Origin: Streptomyces caniscabiei
GTDB lineage: Bacteria; Actinomycetota; Actinomycetes; Streptomycetales; Streptomycetaceae
Length of the DNA: 64,000 bases
Assembly: GCF_014930365.1 (NCBI RefSeq)
Contig: NZ_JABXWI010000010.1
Coordinates: 62,001 to 126,000 of the forward strand
Direction: 5' to 3'
Shown here: piece after piece, positions 51,714-60,479 of the stretch
How the letters are laid out: every line of letters begins with the position of its first letter
Position numbering within the stretch: position 1 is the first letter of the stretch
Translations under genes and position numbers: made by a program
The notes under the pieces: generated by a model
Seen by the model: only the letters and a program-made list of their open reading frames with translations
What the model was told of the DNA's origin: nothing
Databases searched by the model: none

Positions 51714-54700
51714 GTGAGCACCCGCCCGTCCTCCGCCTCCACGCTGGACCCCACGCTCCGGGCCGCCAAGCCGCTGCCCGGACCGCAGTCGCCCGGTGGG
51801 CGGGCGTCCGCCCGAGGCCGTGGGAGCCTGCGGGCCCAGCTCGTCCTCGCCCTGCTCTGCGCGGCCTACGCCGTCGGTGCCGCGTTCGGCTGGGGCAATG
51901 AGCAAGTCGCCCTCGTCATGGGCGACTTCGGGCTCAGCGCCGCCGCAGCGGCCGCGGCCGTCTCCTGCTTCCGCTACGCGCGCACCCGGCGCAGCCGCTT
52001 TCGACCCGCCTGGCTGCTGTTCGCCCTCTCCTCCGCCATGGCCGCCCTGGGCAACGGCGTCTGGGGGTGGTACGAGGTCGTCCTGGAGCGGCCCGTGCCC
52101 GAGCCGAGCTACGCCGACCTGTTCTTCCTCTGCTTCGCGCCACCCGCCATCGTCGGCCTGCTGGTGCTGGCCAAGAGGCCCGTCACCAGGGCCGGCTGGG
52201 TCTGCCTGGCCCTGGACTCCTGGCTCATCGGCGGGTCCCTCGTCACCCTCTCCTGGAGCCTCGCGCTCGCCCAGAACGCCCAGCTGGAGGACTCCAACAC
52301 CGCGCACACCGCGCTCTCGCTGGCCTATCCGCTGCTCGACATCGCCCTGGTCAGCATGGTGCTCGCGCTGCACTTCCGCCGCTCCTCGATGCACCGCTCC
52401 GCGGTCAACACGGCGATCGGCGCCCTCGCGCTCACCGTGATGTGCGACGCCCTGTTCACCTCGCCCCTGCTGCACACCAGCTACCAGTCCGGTCAGCTCC
52501 TCGACGCCGGCTGGTTCGCGGGCTCCCTGCTCCTCGCCTACGCCCCCTGGGCCGGCCAGCGGGGCGGGCAGGGGGACGAGGGCGGGCACGGGCGCGTGGT
52601 GCACGAACACATCCCCGGTCAGCGGCACGACGCGCACCCGGGCCACCGCCACGAGGCACAGCCCGGCCACCGCCATGACGTCGTGCAGGCAGGGCACGTC
52701 CATGTGCTCCTCCAGGGAGGAGGTCACAGTCGGTATCCGGCCACCCGCCCCATCGCCGGATCCCTGGCCGCGCTCACCCCGTACCTGGCCGCCGCCGTCT
52801 GCACCCTGGGCATCCTCTACAACGTCCTCAACGGCCGCAGCGTCGACCGCGTGGTACTGATCACCGCCTGCACGGTCGTGCTCGCGCTCGTCGTGCGTCA
52901 GGGGATCATGCTCCTGGACAACATCACGCTCACCCAGGAGCTGGCCCAGAAGGAGAATCACTTCCGCTCCCTGGTCCAGGGCTCCAGCGACGTCATCATG
53001 ATCGCCGCGCCGAACGGCATCCTGCGCTACGTCAGCCCGGCCGCCGCCGGGGTCTACGGACGCCCCGCGGAGGACCTCGTCGGCAAGGAGCTGGCCTCGA
53101 TCATCCACCCCGAGGACCTCGGCTGCGTCGTCCACGAGGTGCGCCGCTTCCTCGCCGCCAGCCCCGCCGAGGAGCCCACCACCCGCATCGAGTGCCGCTT
53201 CAAGTCCGGCGACGGAGGCTGGCTGAACGTGGAGTCCACGGTCAACCGCCACCACGGCGGCCTCATCTTCAACAGCCGGGACGTGACCGAAAGAGTGCGG
53301 TTGCAGGCCCAGCTCCAGCACAACGCCGAGCACGACCCGCTCACGGACCTGCCCAACCGCGCCCTGTTCACCAAGCGTGTCCAGCAGGCGCTCTCCGGCC
53401 GCCGCTCCTCCGACCGGGGCGTCGCCCTGCGCAACACGGCGGTCCTCTTCATCGACCTCGACGGCTTCAAGGCCGTCAACGACACCATCGGCCACCAGGC
53501 CGGGGACGAACTGCTCGTCCAGGCCGCCCGCAGACTCCAGGACGCCGTCCGGCAGGGGGACACCGCCTCCCGTCTCGGCGGCGACGAGTTCGCGGCCCTC
53601 ATCGTCGGCGACGGCTCCCGGGACCGCGCCGCCCGGGAACAGCACATCGTGGAGCTCGCCGACCGCCTCAGGATCGCCCTCTCGCAGCCGTACACCATCG
53701 ACGGCAACGACGTCCGGGTGGCCGCCTCCATCGGGGTCTCCTTCGCCGAGCCCGGCCTCGGCGCGGGCGAGCTGCTGCGCAACGCCGACCTCGCCATGTA
53801 CCGCGCCAAGGCGTCCGGTAAGGGCCGCGTCGAGCTGTACAAGCCACAGATGCAGCAGGACGTCGTACGCAAGGCCGAGCTGGCCACCCGGCTGCGGGCC
53901 GCGCTGCACGACGGCGAGTTCATGCTGCTGAACCAGCCCGTGGTGGAGCTGGAGACCGGCCGGATCTCGTCGGTCGCCACGGCGGCTCGCTGGCGCTCCT
54001 CCCAGGGGGTGCTGTTCACACCCGCCGAGTTCCTGCGGGTCTCCGAGGACAGTGACAAGACCGCCGAGCTGGGCCGCTGGATGCTGGAGCAGGCCGTCGA
54101 GCAGGCCGCCGACCGTGTCAGCAACGGGCTGAACGTACCGGTCTCCGTCCGGATGAGCGCCCGGCGCCTGCTGGACCGCTCACTGCCCCCGGGCTCGCTG
54201 GAGGCGCTCCTGAGCCGTCACGGGCTGCCGTCCGGCTCCCTGGTCGTCGAGCTCTCCGACACCGAGCTGAAGTGCCCGCTCGACGAGCTGGAGCGCCGGT
54301 TGCACCATCTGCGGCGCCTCGGTGTCCGGATCGCTTTGGACGGCCTCGGCAGCGGCCACGCGGCCATCACGGCGCTGCGCCGTCTCCCCGTCGACGTGCT
54401 GAAGCTGGACCGGAGCCTCGTCGAGGGCATCGTGGAGTCCACCCGGCTGCACAAGATCACCCGGGGGCTGCTGCGCATCGCCGACGACCTCGGGCTCCAG
54501 TCCGTCGCCGACGGCGTGGATCTGCCCGAGCAGGTGATCGTCCTGCGCGCGATGGGCTGCACCCACGGCCAGGGCGCGGCCTTCTCCGGACCGCTGGACG
54601 AGTACCGGCTCCGCCGGGCCCTCTCCCTCGGGCACTACCCGGTGCCCGGAGGCGCCGCTGAACCCGCGTTCGCGGGTGGCGCGCGAGAGCCCGAGGGACG

Positions 54701-54818
54701 CGTCGGGGGTGAGCGGGCGTGGCGAGGCGCGGGGGTGTACACAAGTGGTGTACCCGCTGTCTACGGAGGCGGAAGTGCCCTTCGCTCACATAATGAGACT
54801 CCCGTCCCACCCGCTTGA
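51714..54818 (+). CDS. membrane PAS-GGDEF protein with degenerate EAL domain and His-rich segment
   Basis: 1034 residues from GTG 51714 (GGGGAG upstream, 5-nt spacing); the frame is open to 51414 but without a good start. About eight membrane helices (40-395) are interrupted at 283-340 by a segment with 12 His (HPGHRHEAQPGHRH). A PAS domain follows (414-530, FRSLVQGSSDVIMIAAPNGI), then GGDEF (540-712) with intact RLGGDEFAALI. The EAL-like domain (722-975) has lost key residues: EAL is replaced by VATAARW, DDFGTG by DGLGSG, and VAEGVE by VADGVD. Expect diguanylate cyclase, not phosphodiesterase, activity. Confidence 0.88.
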   Translation: MSTRPSSASTLDPTLRAAKPLPGPQSPGGRASARGRGSLRAQLVLALLCAAYAVGAAFGWGNEQVALVMGDFGLSAAAAAAAVSCFRYARTRRSRFRPAWLLFALSSAMAALGNGVWGWYEVVLERPVPEPSYADLFFLCFAPPAIVGLLVLAKRPVTRAGWVCLALDSWLIGGSLVTLSWSLALAQNAQLEDSNTAHTALSLAYPLLDIALVSMVLALHFRRSSMHRSAVNTAIGALALTVMCDALFTSPLLHTSYQSGQLLDAGWFAGSLLLAYAPWAGQRGGQGDEGGHGRVVHEHIPGQRHDAHPGHRHEAQPGHRHDVVQAGHVHVLLQGGGHSRYPATRPIAGSLAALTPYLAAAVCTLGILYNVLNGRSVDRVVLITACTVVLALVVRQGIMLLDNITLTQELAQKENHFRSLVQGSSDVIMIAAPNGILRYVSPAAAGVYGRPAEDLVGKELASIIHPEDLGCVVHEVRRFLAASPAEEPTTRIECRFKSGDGGWLNVESTVNRHHGGLIFNSRDVTERVRLQAQLQHNAEHDPLTDLPNRALFTKRVQQALSGRRSSDRGVALRNTAVLFIDLDGFKAVNDTIGHQAGDELLVQAARRLQDAVRQGDTASRLGGDEFAALIVGDGSRDRAAREQHIVELADRLRIALSQPYTIDGNDVRVAASIGVSFAEPGLGAGELLRNADLAMYRAKASGKGRVELYKPQMQQDVVRKAELATRLRAALHDGEFMLLNQPVVELETGRISSVATAARWRSSQGVLFTPAEFLRVSEDSDKTAELGRWMLEQAVEQAADRVSNGLNVPVSVRMSARRLLDRSLPPGSLEALLSRHGLPSGSLVVELSDTELKCPLDELERRLHHLRRLGVRIALDGLGSGHAAITALRRLPVDVLKLDRSLVEGIVESTRLHKITRGLLRIADDLGLQSVADGVDLPEQVIVLRAMGCTHGQGAAFSGPLDEYRLRRALSLGHYPVPGGAAEPAFAGGAREPEGRVGGERAWRGAGVYTSGVPAVYGGGSALRSHNETPVPPA

Positions 54819-54844
54819 CACGTGGTGCGCGCGAGGGGGAGGGT
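54815..54844 (+). promoter_or_regulatory. putative ilvB operon promoter
   Basis: TTGACA (54815-54820), which overlaps the stop codon of the GGDEF gene, and GAGGGT (54839-54844) are separated by 18 bp. Transcription would begin at about 54851, essentially at the leader-peptide ATG. Confidence 0.5.
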
Positions 54845-54851
54845 CAGTGCC

Positions 54852-54893
54852 ATGCGCACCCGAATCCTCGTACTTGGAAAGCGCGTCGGCTGA
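54852..54893 (+). CDS. ilv leader peptide (13 codons, Ile-Leu-Val-Leu run)
   Basis: ATG 54852 to TGA 54893 encodes MRTRILVLGKRVG. Codons 5-8 are Ile, Leu, Val, Leu, and codon 12 is Val: exactly the amino acids made by the downstream ilvBNC pathway. A purine-rich GGGGGAGGG lies just upstream and could be a ribosome-binding site if transcription starts earlier. With the terminator at 54950 it forms a standard ribosome-stalling attenuator. Confidence 0.85.
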   Translation: MRTRILVLGKRVG

Positions 54894-54949
54894 AGCTGGG
54901 ACCCACCGGGCCATGATCCGGAATCCCCAGCGACCGTACCCGGCGCGCT

Positions 54950-54984
54950 CCCCTCGCTTGCCTCGTGGCAAGGAGGGGTTTTTT
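54950..54984 (+). terminator. ilvB attenuator terminator
   Basis: A 12-bp stem with one bulged G (CCCCTC...CTTGCC with GGCAAG GAGGGG, loop TCGT) is followed by six T, a textbook intrinsic terminator and the only one with a clean T-run in the window. It lies 56 bp after the leader-peptide stop and 80 bp before ilvB. Confidence 0.92.
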
Positions 54985-55064
54985 GTTGCACGGGCACCAG
55001 TCGGCGTTAGCCGCACACCGCACGAACCTCGCAAAACACCCTCAGCATCGAGAAGAGAATGCCG

Positions 55065-56912
55065 ATGACCGAGCAGGCCACCGGGGCCCACCATCCGCAG
55101 CCGCGGCCCCGATCCGGAGGACCGACCACCCCCGTCGAGCACGTCACGGGTGCGCAGTCCCTCATCCGTTCTCTCGAGGAGGTCGGGGCCGACACGGTGT
55201 TCGGCATCCCCGGCGGCACCATCCTGCCGGCGTACGACCCGATGATGGACTCCAAGCGGGTGCGCCACGTGCTGGTCCGCCACGAGCAGGGCGCCGGCCA
55301 CGCGGCCACCGGTTACGCGCAGGCCACCGGCAAGGTCGGGGTGTGCATGGCGACCTCCGGACCGGGCGCCACCAACCTGGTCACCCCGATCGCGGACGCG
55401 CACATGGACTCCGTGCCGCTCGTCGCGATCACCGGGCAGGTCGCGGTCAAGGCGATCGGCACGGACGCCTTCCAGGAGGCGGACATCGTCGGCATCACCA
55501 TGCCGATCACCAAGCACAGCTTCCTGGTGACCAAGGCGGAGGACATCCCGCGGGCGATCGCGCAGGCGTTCCACATCGCCTCCACCGGCCGCCCGGGACC
55601 GGTCCTGGTCGACATCCCCAAGGACGTCCTCCAGGCGAAGACCACCTTCAGCTGGCCGCCCGCCATGGACCTGCCCGGCTACCGGCCCGTCACCAAGCCG
55701 CACGCCAAGCAGATCCGCGAGGCCGCCAAGCTGATCACCGCCGCCAAGCGGCCCGTGCTGTACGTCGGCGGCGGCGTCCTCAAGGCGCAGGCCACGGCCG
55801 AACTGAAGGTGCTGGCCGAGCTGACCGGCGCCCCCGTCACCACCACCCTGATGGCGCTCGGCGCGTTCCCCGACAGCCACCCGCAGCACCTGGGCATGCC
55901 CGGTATGCACGGCTCGGTGGCCGCCGTCACCGGCCTGCAGAAGGCCGACCTGATCGTCGCCCTCGGCGCCCGCTTCGACGACCGTGTCACCGGCAAGCTG
56001 GACAGCTTCGCGCCGTTCGCCAAGATCGTCCACGCGGACATCGACCCGGCGGAGATCGGCAAGAACCGCGCCGCCGACGTGCCGATCGTGGGGGACGCCC
56101 GCGAGGTCATCGCCGACCTGATCCAGGCGGTGCAGAAGGAGCACAGCGAGGGCGGACAGGGCGACTACAGCGCCTGGTGGAAGGACCTCAACCGCTGGCG
56201 CGAGACCTACCCCCTCGGCTACGACCAGCCGGGCGACGGCTCGCTCTCCCCGCAGGCGGTCATCGAGCGCATCGGACAGCTCGCCCCCGAGGGCACGATC
56301 TTCACGGCGGGCGTCGGCCAGCACCAGATGTGGGCCGCCCACTTCATCCAGTACGAGAAGCCCGCCACCTGGCTGAACTCCGGCGGCGCCGGAACGATGG
56401 GGTACGCGGTCCCGGCCGCCATGGGCGCCAAGGCCGGCGCCCCGGACCGGCCCGTCTGGGCGATCGACGGCGACGGCTGCTTCCAGATGACCAACCAGGA
56501 ACTGACCACCTGCGCCCTGAACAACATCCCGATCAAGGTCGCCATCATCAACAACGGCGCCCTCGGCATGGTCCGCCAGTGGCAGACGCTGTTCTACAAC
56601 CAGCGCTACTCCAACACCGTCCTGCACAGCGGCCCGGACGACGTCAACCCCAACGCCCGCGGCACCCGCGTCCCCGACTTCGTGAAGCTGTCGGAGGCCA
56701 TGGGCTGTTACGCCATCCGCTGCGAGTCCCCGGACGACCTCGACAAGGTCATCGAGGAGGCGAACTCGATCAACGACCGCCCGGTCGTCGTCGACTTCGT
56801 CGTCCACGAGGACGCGATGGTGTGGCCCATGGTCGCCGCCGGCACATCCAACGACACGATCATGGCCGCCCGGGACGTCCGCCCCGACTTCGGCGACAAC
56901 GAAGACGACTGA
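55065..56912 (+). CDS. ilvB: acetolactate synthase large subunit
   Basis: 615 residues from ATG 55065; ATG 55059, two codons earlier, is equally open. Catalytic Glu in VRHEQGAGHAATGYAQ, ThDP motif AIDGDGCFQMTNQELTT ending LNNIPIKVAIINNG, FAD region LGMPGMHGSVAAV and ALGARFDDRVTGKL. It makes acetolactate or acetohydroxybutyrate for Val, Leu and Ile. The N-terminus has a 25-residue His/Pro-rich extension. First structural gene after the attenuator, followed by ilvN 25 bp later. Confidence 0.97.
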   Translation: MTEQATGAHHPQPRPRSGGPTTPVEHVTGAQSLIRSLEEVGADTVFGIPGGTILPAYDPMMDSKRVRHVLVRHEQGAGHAATGYAQATGKVGVCMATSGPGATNLVTPIADAHMDSVPLVAITGQVAVKAIGTDAFQEADIVGITMPITKHSFLVTKAEDIPRAIAQAFHIASTGRPGPVLVDIPKDVLQAKTTFSWPPAMDLPGYRPVTKPHAKQIREAAKLITAAKRPVLYVGGGVLKAQATAELKVLAELTGAPVTTTLMALGAFPDSHPQHLGMPGMHGSVAAVTGLQKADLIVALGARFDDRVTGKLDSFAPFAKIVHADIDPAEIGKNRAADVPIVGDAREVIADLIQAVQKEHSEGGQGDYSAWWKDLNRWRETYPLGYDQPGDGSLSPQAVIERIGQLAPEGTIFTAGVGQHQMWAAHFIQYEKPATWLNSGGAGTMGYAVPAAMGAKAGAPDRPVWAIDGDGCFQMTNQELTTCALNNIPIKVAIINNGALGMVRQWQTLFYNQRYSNTVLHSGPDDVNPNARGTRVPDFVKLSEAMGCYAIRCESPDDLDKVIEEANSINDRPVVVDFVVHEDAMVWPMVAAGTSNDTIMAARDVRPDFGDNEDD

Positions 56913-56937
56913 GAGCCGTAGGTAAAGGAACCCCACC

Positions 56938-57465
56938 ATGTCCAAGCACACGCTCTCCGTCCTGGTGGAGAACACCCCCGGCATCCTGGCCCGGATCGCC
57001 GCCCTGTTCTCCCGCCGCGGCTTCAACATCGACTCGCTCGCGGTCGGCGTCACCGAGCACCCCGAGATCTCCCGTATCACCATCGTGGTGACGGTGGTCG
57101 ACGAACTGCCGCTGGAGCAGGTGACGAAGCAGCTCAACAAGCTCGTCAACGTCCTGAAGATCGTCGAACTGGAGCCGGCCTCCGCCGTTCAGCGGGAACT
57201 CGTTCTGGTGAAGGTGCGCGCCGACAACGAGACGCGCTCCCAGATCGTCGAGATCGTCCAGCTGTTCCGTGCCAAGACCGTCGACGTCTCCCCGGAGGCC
57301 GTCACCATCGAGGCCACCGGCTCCAGCGACAAGCTGGCCGCCATGCTCAAGATGCTGGAGCCGTTCGGCATCAAGGAACTGGTCCAGTCCGGCACGATCG
57401 CGATCGGCCGCGGCTCCCGTTCGATCACGGATCGCTCGCTGCGCGCCCTGGACCGTTCGGCCTGA
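56938..57465 (+). CDS. ilvN: acetolactate synthase regulatory (small) subunit
   Basis: 175 residues: an N-terminal ACT domain (HTLSVLVENTPGILARIAAL, FNIDSLAVGVTEHPEISRIT) and the C-terminal ALS small-subunit domain (SQIVEIVQLFRAKTVDVSPE, FGIKELVQSGTIAIGRG). It confers valine feedback inhibition on IlvB. AAAGGA precedes the ATG. Also called ilvH. Confidence 0.97.
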   Translation: MSKHTLSVLVENTPGILARIAALFSRRGFNIDSLAVGVTEHPEISRITIVVTVVDELPLEQVTKQLNKLVNVLKIVELEPASAVQRELVLVKVRADNETRSQIVEIVQLFRAKTVDVSPEAVTIEATGSSDKLAAMLKMLEPFGIKELVQSGTIAIGRGSRSITDRSLRALDRSA

Positions 57466-57475
57466 CACGACGACA

Positions 57476-57503
57476 CGGGCGGCCGACGACGCGCGGCCGC
57501 CCG
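57476..57503 (+). terminator. hairpin between ilvN and ilvC
   Basis: CGGGCGGCCG (57476-57485) and CGGCCGCCCG (57494-57503) form a perfect 10-bp stem in the 119-bp gap. There is no T-run. It may lower read-through into ilvC or mark independent ilvC expression. Confidence 0.55.
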
Positions 57504-57584
57504 TATGCCGAGACCCGCGGACCTTCATCCCGCCCGCCGTCATACGGTGGGACGCAACACCTGCACTCAAGGAGAGAACCCAAA

Positions 57585-58586
57585 GTGGCCGAGCTGTTCT
57601 ACGACGCCGACGCCGACCTGTCCATCATCCAGGGCCGCAAGGTCGCGGTCATCGGTTACGGCAGCCAGGGCCACGCCCACGCGCTGTCCCTGCGCGACTC
57701 GGGTGCGGACGTCCGCGTCGGTCTGCACGAGGGCTCCAAGTCCAAGGCGAAGGCCGAGGAGCAGGGCCTGCGCGTGGTGACTCCGGCGGAGGCCGCCGCC
57801 GAGGCCGACGTCATCATGATCCTCGTCCCGGACCCGATCCAGGCACAGGTCTACGAGGACCACATCAAGGACAACCTGAACGACGGCGACGCGCTGTTCT
57901 TCGGCCACGGTCTGAACATCCGCTTCGGCTTCATCAAGCCCCCGGCCGGCGTCGACGTCTGCATGGTCGCCCCCAAGGGCCCCGGCCACCTGGTCCGCCG
58001 CCAGTACGAGGAGGGCCGCGGCGTTCCGTGCATCGCCGCCGTCGAGCAGGACGCCACGGGCAACGCCTTCGCGCTGGCCCTGTCGTACGCCAAGGGCATC
58101 GGCGGCACCCGCGCGGGTGTCATCAAGACGACCTTCACCGAGGAGACCGAGACCGACCTGTTCGGTGAGCAGGCCGTTCTCTGCGGTGGTACGGCCGCCC
58201 TGGTCAAGGCCGGTTTCGAGACGCTGACCGAGGCCGGCTACCAGCCGGAGATCGCGTACTTCGAGTGCCTGCACGAGCTGAAGCTGATCGTCGACCTCAT
58301 GTACGAGGGCGGCCTGGAGAAGATGCGCTGGTCGATCTCCGAGACCGCCGAGTGGGGCGACTACGTCACCGGCCCCCGCATCATCACGGACGCCACCAAG
58401 GCCGAGATGAAGAAGGTCCTCGCCGAGATCCAGGACGGCACCTTCGCCCAGCAGTGGATGGACGAGTACCACGGCGGTCTGAAGAAGTACAACGAGTACA
58501 AGACCCAGGACTCCGAGCACCTGCTGGAGACCACGGGCAAGGAGCTGCGCAAGCTCATGAGCTGGGTCAACGACGAAGAGGCGTGA
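57585..58586 (+). CDS. ilvC: ketol-acid reductoisomerase, class I
   Basis: 333 residues. Dinucleotide fold VAVIGYGSQGHAHALSLRDS, catalytic region MVAPKGPGHLVRRQYEEGRG, and the knotted C-terminal domain (TETDLFGEQAVLCGG, FECLHELKLIVDLMYEGGL). It converts acetolactate to dihydroxyisovalerate. GTG start behind AAGGAGAG. Short (class I) form. Confidence 0.97.
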   Translation: MAELFYDADADLSIIQGRKVAVIGYGSQGHAHALSLRDSGADVRVGLHEGSKSKAKAEEQGLRVVTPAEAAAEADVIMILVPDPIQAQVYEDHIKDNLNDGDALFFGHGLNIRFGFIKPPAGVDVCMVAPKGPGHLVRRQYEEGRGVPCIAAVEQDATGNAFALALSYAKGIGGTRAGVIKTTFTEETETDLFGEQAVLCGGTAALVKAGFETLTEAGYQPEIAYFECLHELKLIVDLMYEGGLEKMRWSISETAEWGDYVTGPRIITDATKAEMKKVLAEIQDGTFAQQWMDEYHGGLKKYNEYKTQDSEHLLETTGKELRKLMSWVNDEEA

Positions 58587-58590
58587 TCCG

Positions 58591-58636
58591 AGGGGCCGGT
58601 CGCGGCGGGGTTCACCCGGTGCCGCGACCGGCCTCG
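58591..58636 (+). terminator. terminator after ilvC
   Basis: A perfect 13-bp stem (58595-58607 with 58622-58634) extended by GAGG/CCTC lies 9 bp after the ilvC stop and is followed by TCGTTCTC. Confidence 0.8.
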
Positions 58637-58754
58637 TTCTCACGTCCGGGTGACCTTTCCGTGGTGGCGTGGGACGACGCCCCCGGCGCCACTACACTGC
58701 TGCACTACATACGCGTCAGGCCCACAGCGTCGTGCGTCTTCCACGCGGCCAAGC

Positions 58755-58828
58755 GACACCGGGGAATTCCGGGTGTCACTCCCCTCCACCGCCTGCGGCC
58801 GTCGGGACGGCCGTCCGCAGCATTGGAC
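58755..58828 (+). promoter_or_regulatory. inverted repeats in the serA upstream region
   Basis: GACACC and GGTGTC flank a GGAATTCC core (58755-58777). A second stem-forming sequence (CTGCGGCCGTCGGGACGG ... CCGCAG, about 58791-58821) follows, 20 bp before the serA GTG. A possible promoter, TGGGAC-17 nt-TACACT, lies at about 58670-58698. These could be regulatory, but no known motif is recognised. Confidence 0.4.
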
Positions 58829-58842
58829 TTGTGAGGACTCAC

Positions 58843-60432
58843 GTGAGCTCGAAACCAGTCGTACTGATCGCTGAAGAGCTGTCGCCCGCCACCGTCGACG
58901 CGCTGGGCCCGGACTTCGAGATCCGGAACGTCAACGGAGCGGACCGAGCCGAACTGCTCCCCGCCATCGCCGATGTCGACGCGATCCTGATCCGCTCGGC
59001 CACCAAGGTCGACGCCGAGGCGATCGCCGCCGCGAAGAAGCTGAAGGTCGTCGCGCGCGCCGGCGTCGGCCTGGACAACGTGGACGTCTCCGCCGCCACC
59101 AAGGCCGGCGTGATGGTCGTCAACGCCCCCACCTCGAACATCGTGACCGCCGCCGAGCTGGCCTGCGGTCTGCTCCTCGCCACCGCCCGCCACATCCCGC
59201 AGGCGAACACGGCGCTGAAGAACGGCGAGTGGAAGCGCAGCAAGTACACGGGCGTGGAGCTGGCCGAGAAGACCCTCGGCGTCGTCGGCCTCGGCCGCAT
59301 CGGCGCCCTGGTGGCGCAGCGCATGTCCGCCTTCGGCATGAAGGTCGTCGCCTACGACCCCTACGTGCAGCCCGCGCGCGCCGCGCAGATGGGCGTCAAG
59401 GTCCTGTCGCTGGACGAGCTGCTCGAGGTCTCCGACTTCATCACCGTCCACCTGCCGAAGACCCCCGAGACGGTCGGCCTGATCGGCGCCGAGGCGCTCC
59501 AGAAGGTCAAGCCCTCGGTGCGCATCGTCAACGCCGCGCGCGGCGGGATCGTCGACGAGGCCGCGCTCTACTCGGCGCTCAAGGAGGGCCGCGTCGCCGG
59601 AGCGGGCCTCGACGTGTACGCCAAGGAGCCCTGCACCGACTCGCCGCTGTTCGAGCTGGACGAGGTCGTCTGCACCCCGCACCTCGGCGCCTCCACCGAC
59701 GAGGCCCAGGAGAAGGCGGGCATCGCGGTGGCGCGCTCCGTGCGCCTCGCCCTCGCCGGCGAGCTGGTCCCGGACGCGGTGAACGTCCAGGGCGGGGTCA
59801 TCGCCGAGGACGTCAAGCCGGGCCTGCCGCTCGCCGAGCGCCTCGGCCGGATCTTCACCGCGCTGGCCGGTGAGGTCGCGGTCCGCCTCGACGTCGAGGT
59901 GTACGGCGAGATCACCCAGCACGACGTGAAGGTGCTGGAGCTGTCCGCGCTCAAGGGCGTCTTCGAGGACGTCGTCGACGAGACGGTGTCGTACGTCAAC
60001 GCTCCGCTGTTCGCGCAGGAGCGCGGCGTCGAGGTGCGGCTGACGACCTCGTCCGAGTCGCCGGACCACCGCAATGTCGTCACCGTGCGCGGGACGCTCG
60101 GCAGCGGCGAGGAGGTGTCGGTCTCCGGCACGCTGGCCGGGCCGAAGCACCACCAGAAGATCGTGGCCGTCGGTGAGTACGACGTGGACCTCGCGCTCGC
60201 CGACCACATGGTCGTCCTCAGCTACGTCGACCGGCCCGGTGTCGTCGGCACCGTGGGTCGCGTGTTCGGTGAGGCCGGGATCAACATCGCCGGTATGCAG
60301 GTCGCGCGGTCCGCGGCCGGTGGGGAGGCGCTGGCGGTGCTCACGGTGGACGACACCGTGCCCCCGGCGGTGCTTGCCGAGGTCGCGGAGGAGATCGGCG
60401 CGACGTCGGCGCGGTCGGTCAACCTGGTCTGA
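58843..60432 (+). CDS. serA: D-3-phosphoglycerate dehydrogenase
   Basis: 529 residues from GTG 58843 (GAGG 8 nt upstream); the longer upstream frame is rejected. NAD fold LGVVGLGRIGALVAQRM, substrate region NAARGGIVDEAALYSAL, catalytic His in CTPHLGASTDEAQEKAG, then the intervening ASB domain and a C-terminal ACT domain (VVLSYVDRPGVVGTVGRVFG), as in the long actinobacterial serine-inhibited enzymes. First step of serine synthesis. Monocistronic, following ilvC by 256 bp. Confidence 0.97.
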   Translation: MSSKPVVLIAEELSPATVDALGPDFEIRNVNGADRAELLPAIADVDAILIRSATKVDAEAIAAAKKLKVVARAGVGLDNVDVSAATKAGVMVVNAPTSNIVTAAELACGLLLATARHIPQANTALKNGEWKRSKYTGVELAEKTLGVVGLGRIGALVAQRMSAFGMKVVAYDPYVQPARAAQMGVKVLSLDELLEVSDFITVHLPKTPETVGLIGAEALQKVKPSVRIVNAARGGIVDEAALYSALKEGRVAGAGLDVYAKEPCTDSPLFELDEVVCTPHLGASTDEAQEKAGIAVARSVRLALAGELVPDAVNVQGGVIAEDVKPGLPLAERLGRIFTALAGEVAVRLDVEVYGEITQHDVKVLELSALKGVFEDVVDETVSYVNAPLFAQERGVEVRLTTSSESPDHRNVVTVRGTLGSGEEVSVSGTLAGPKHHQKIVAVGEYDVDLALADHMVVLSYVDRPGVVGTVGRVFGEAGINIAGMQVARSAAGGEALAVLTVDDTVPPAVLAEVAEEIGATSARSVNLV

Positions 60433-60479
60433 GGTCACTGTTCCGCCGGGGCGGGGCCTGGTCACCTGTGGGTGGCTGG

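Noticed and set aside
51621..53909. 762-codon minus-strand frame opposite the second GGDEF gene
   Set aside because: Antisense shadow; the sense strand has intact PAS and GGDEF motifs.
54786..57149. 787-codon minus-strand frame opposite ilvB and its leader
   Set aside because: It crosses the attenuator and ilvB with no recognisable protein features.
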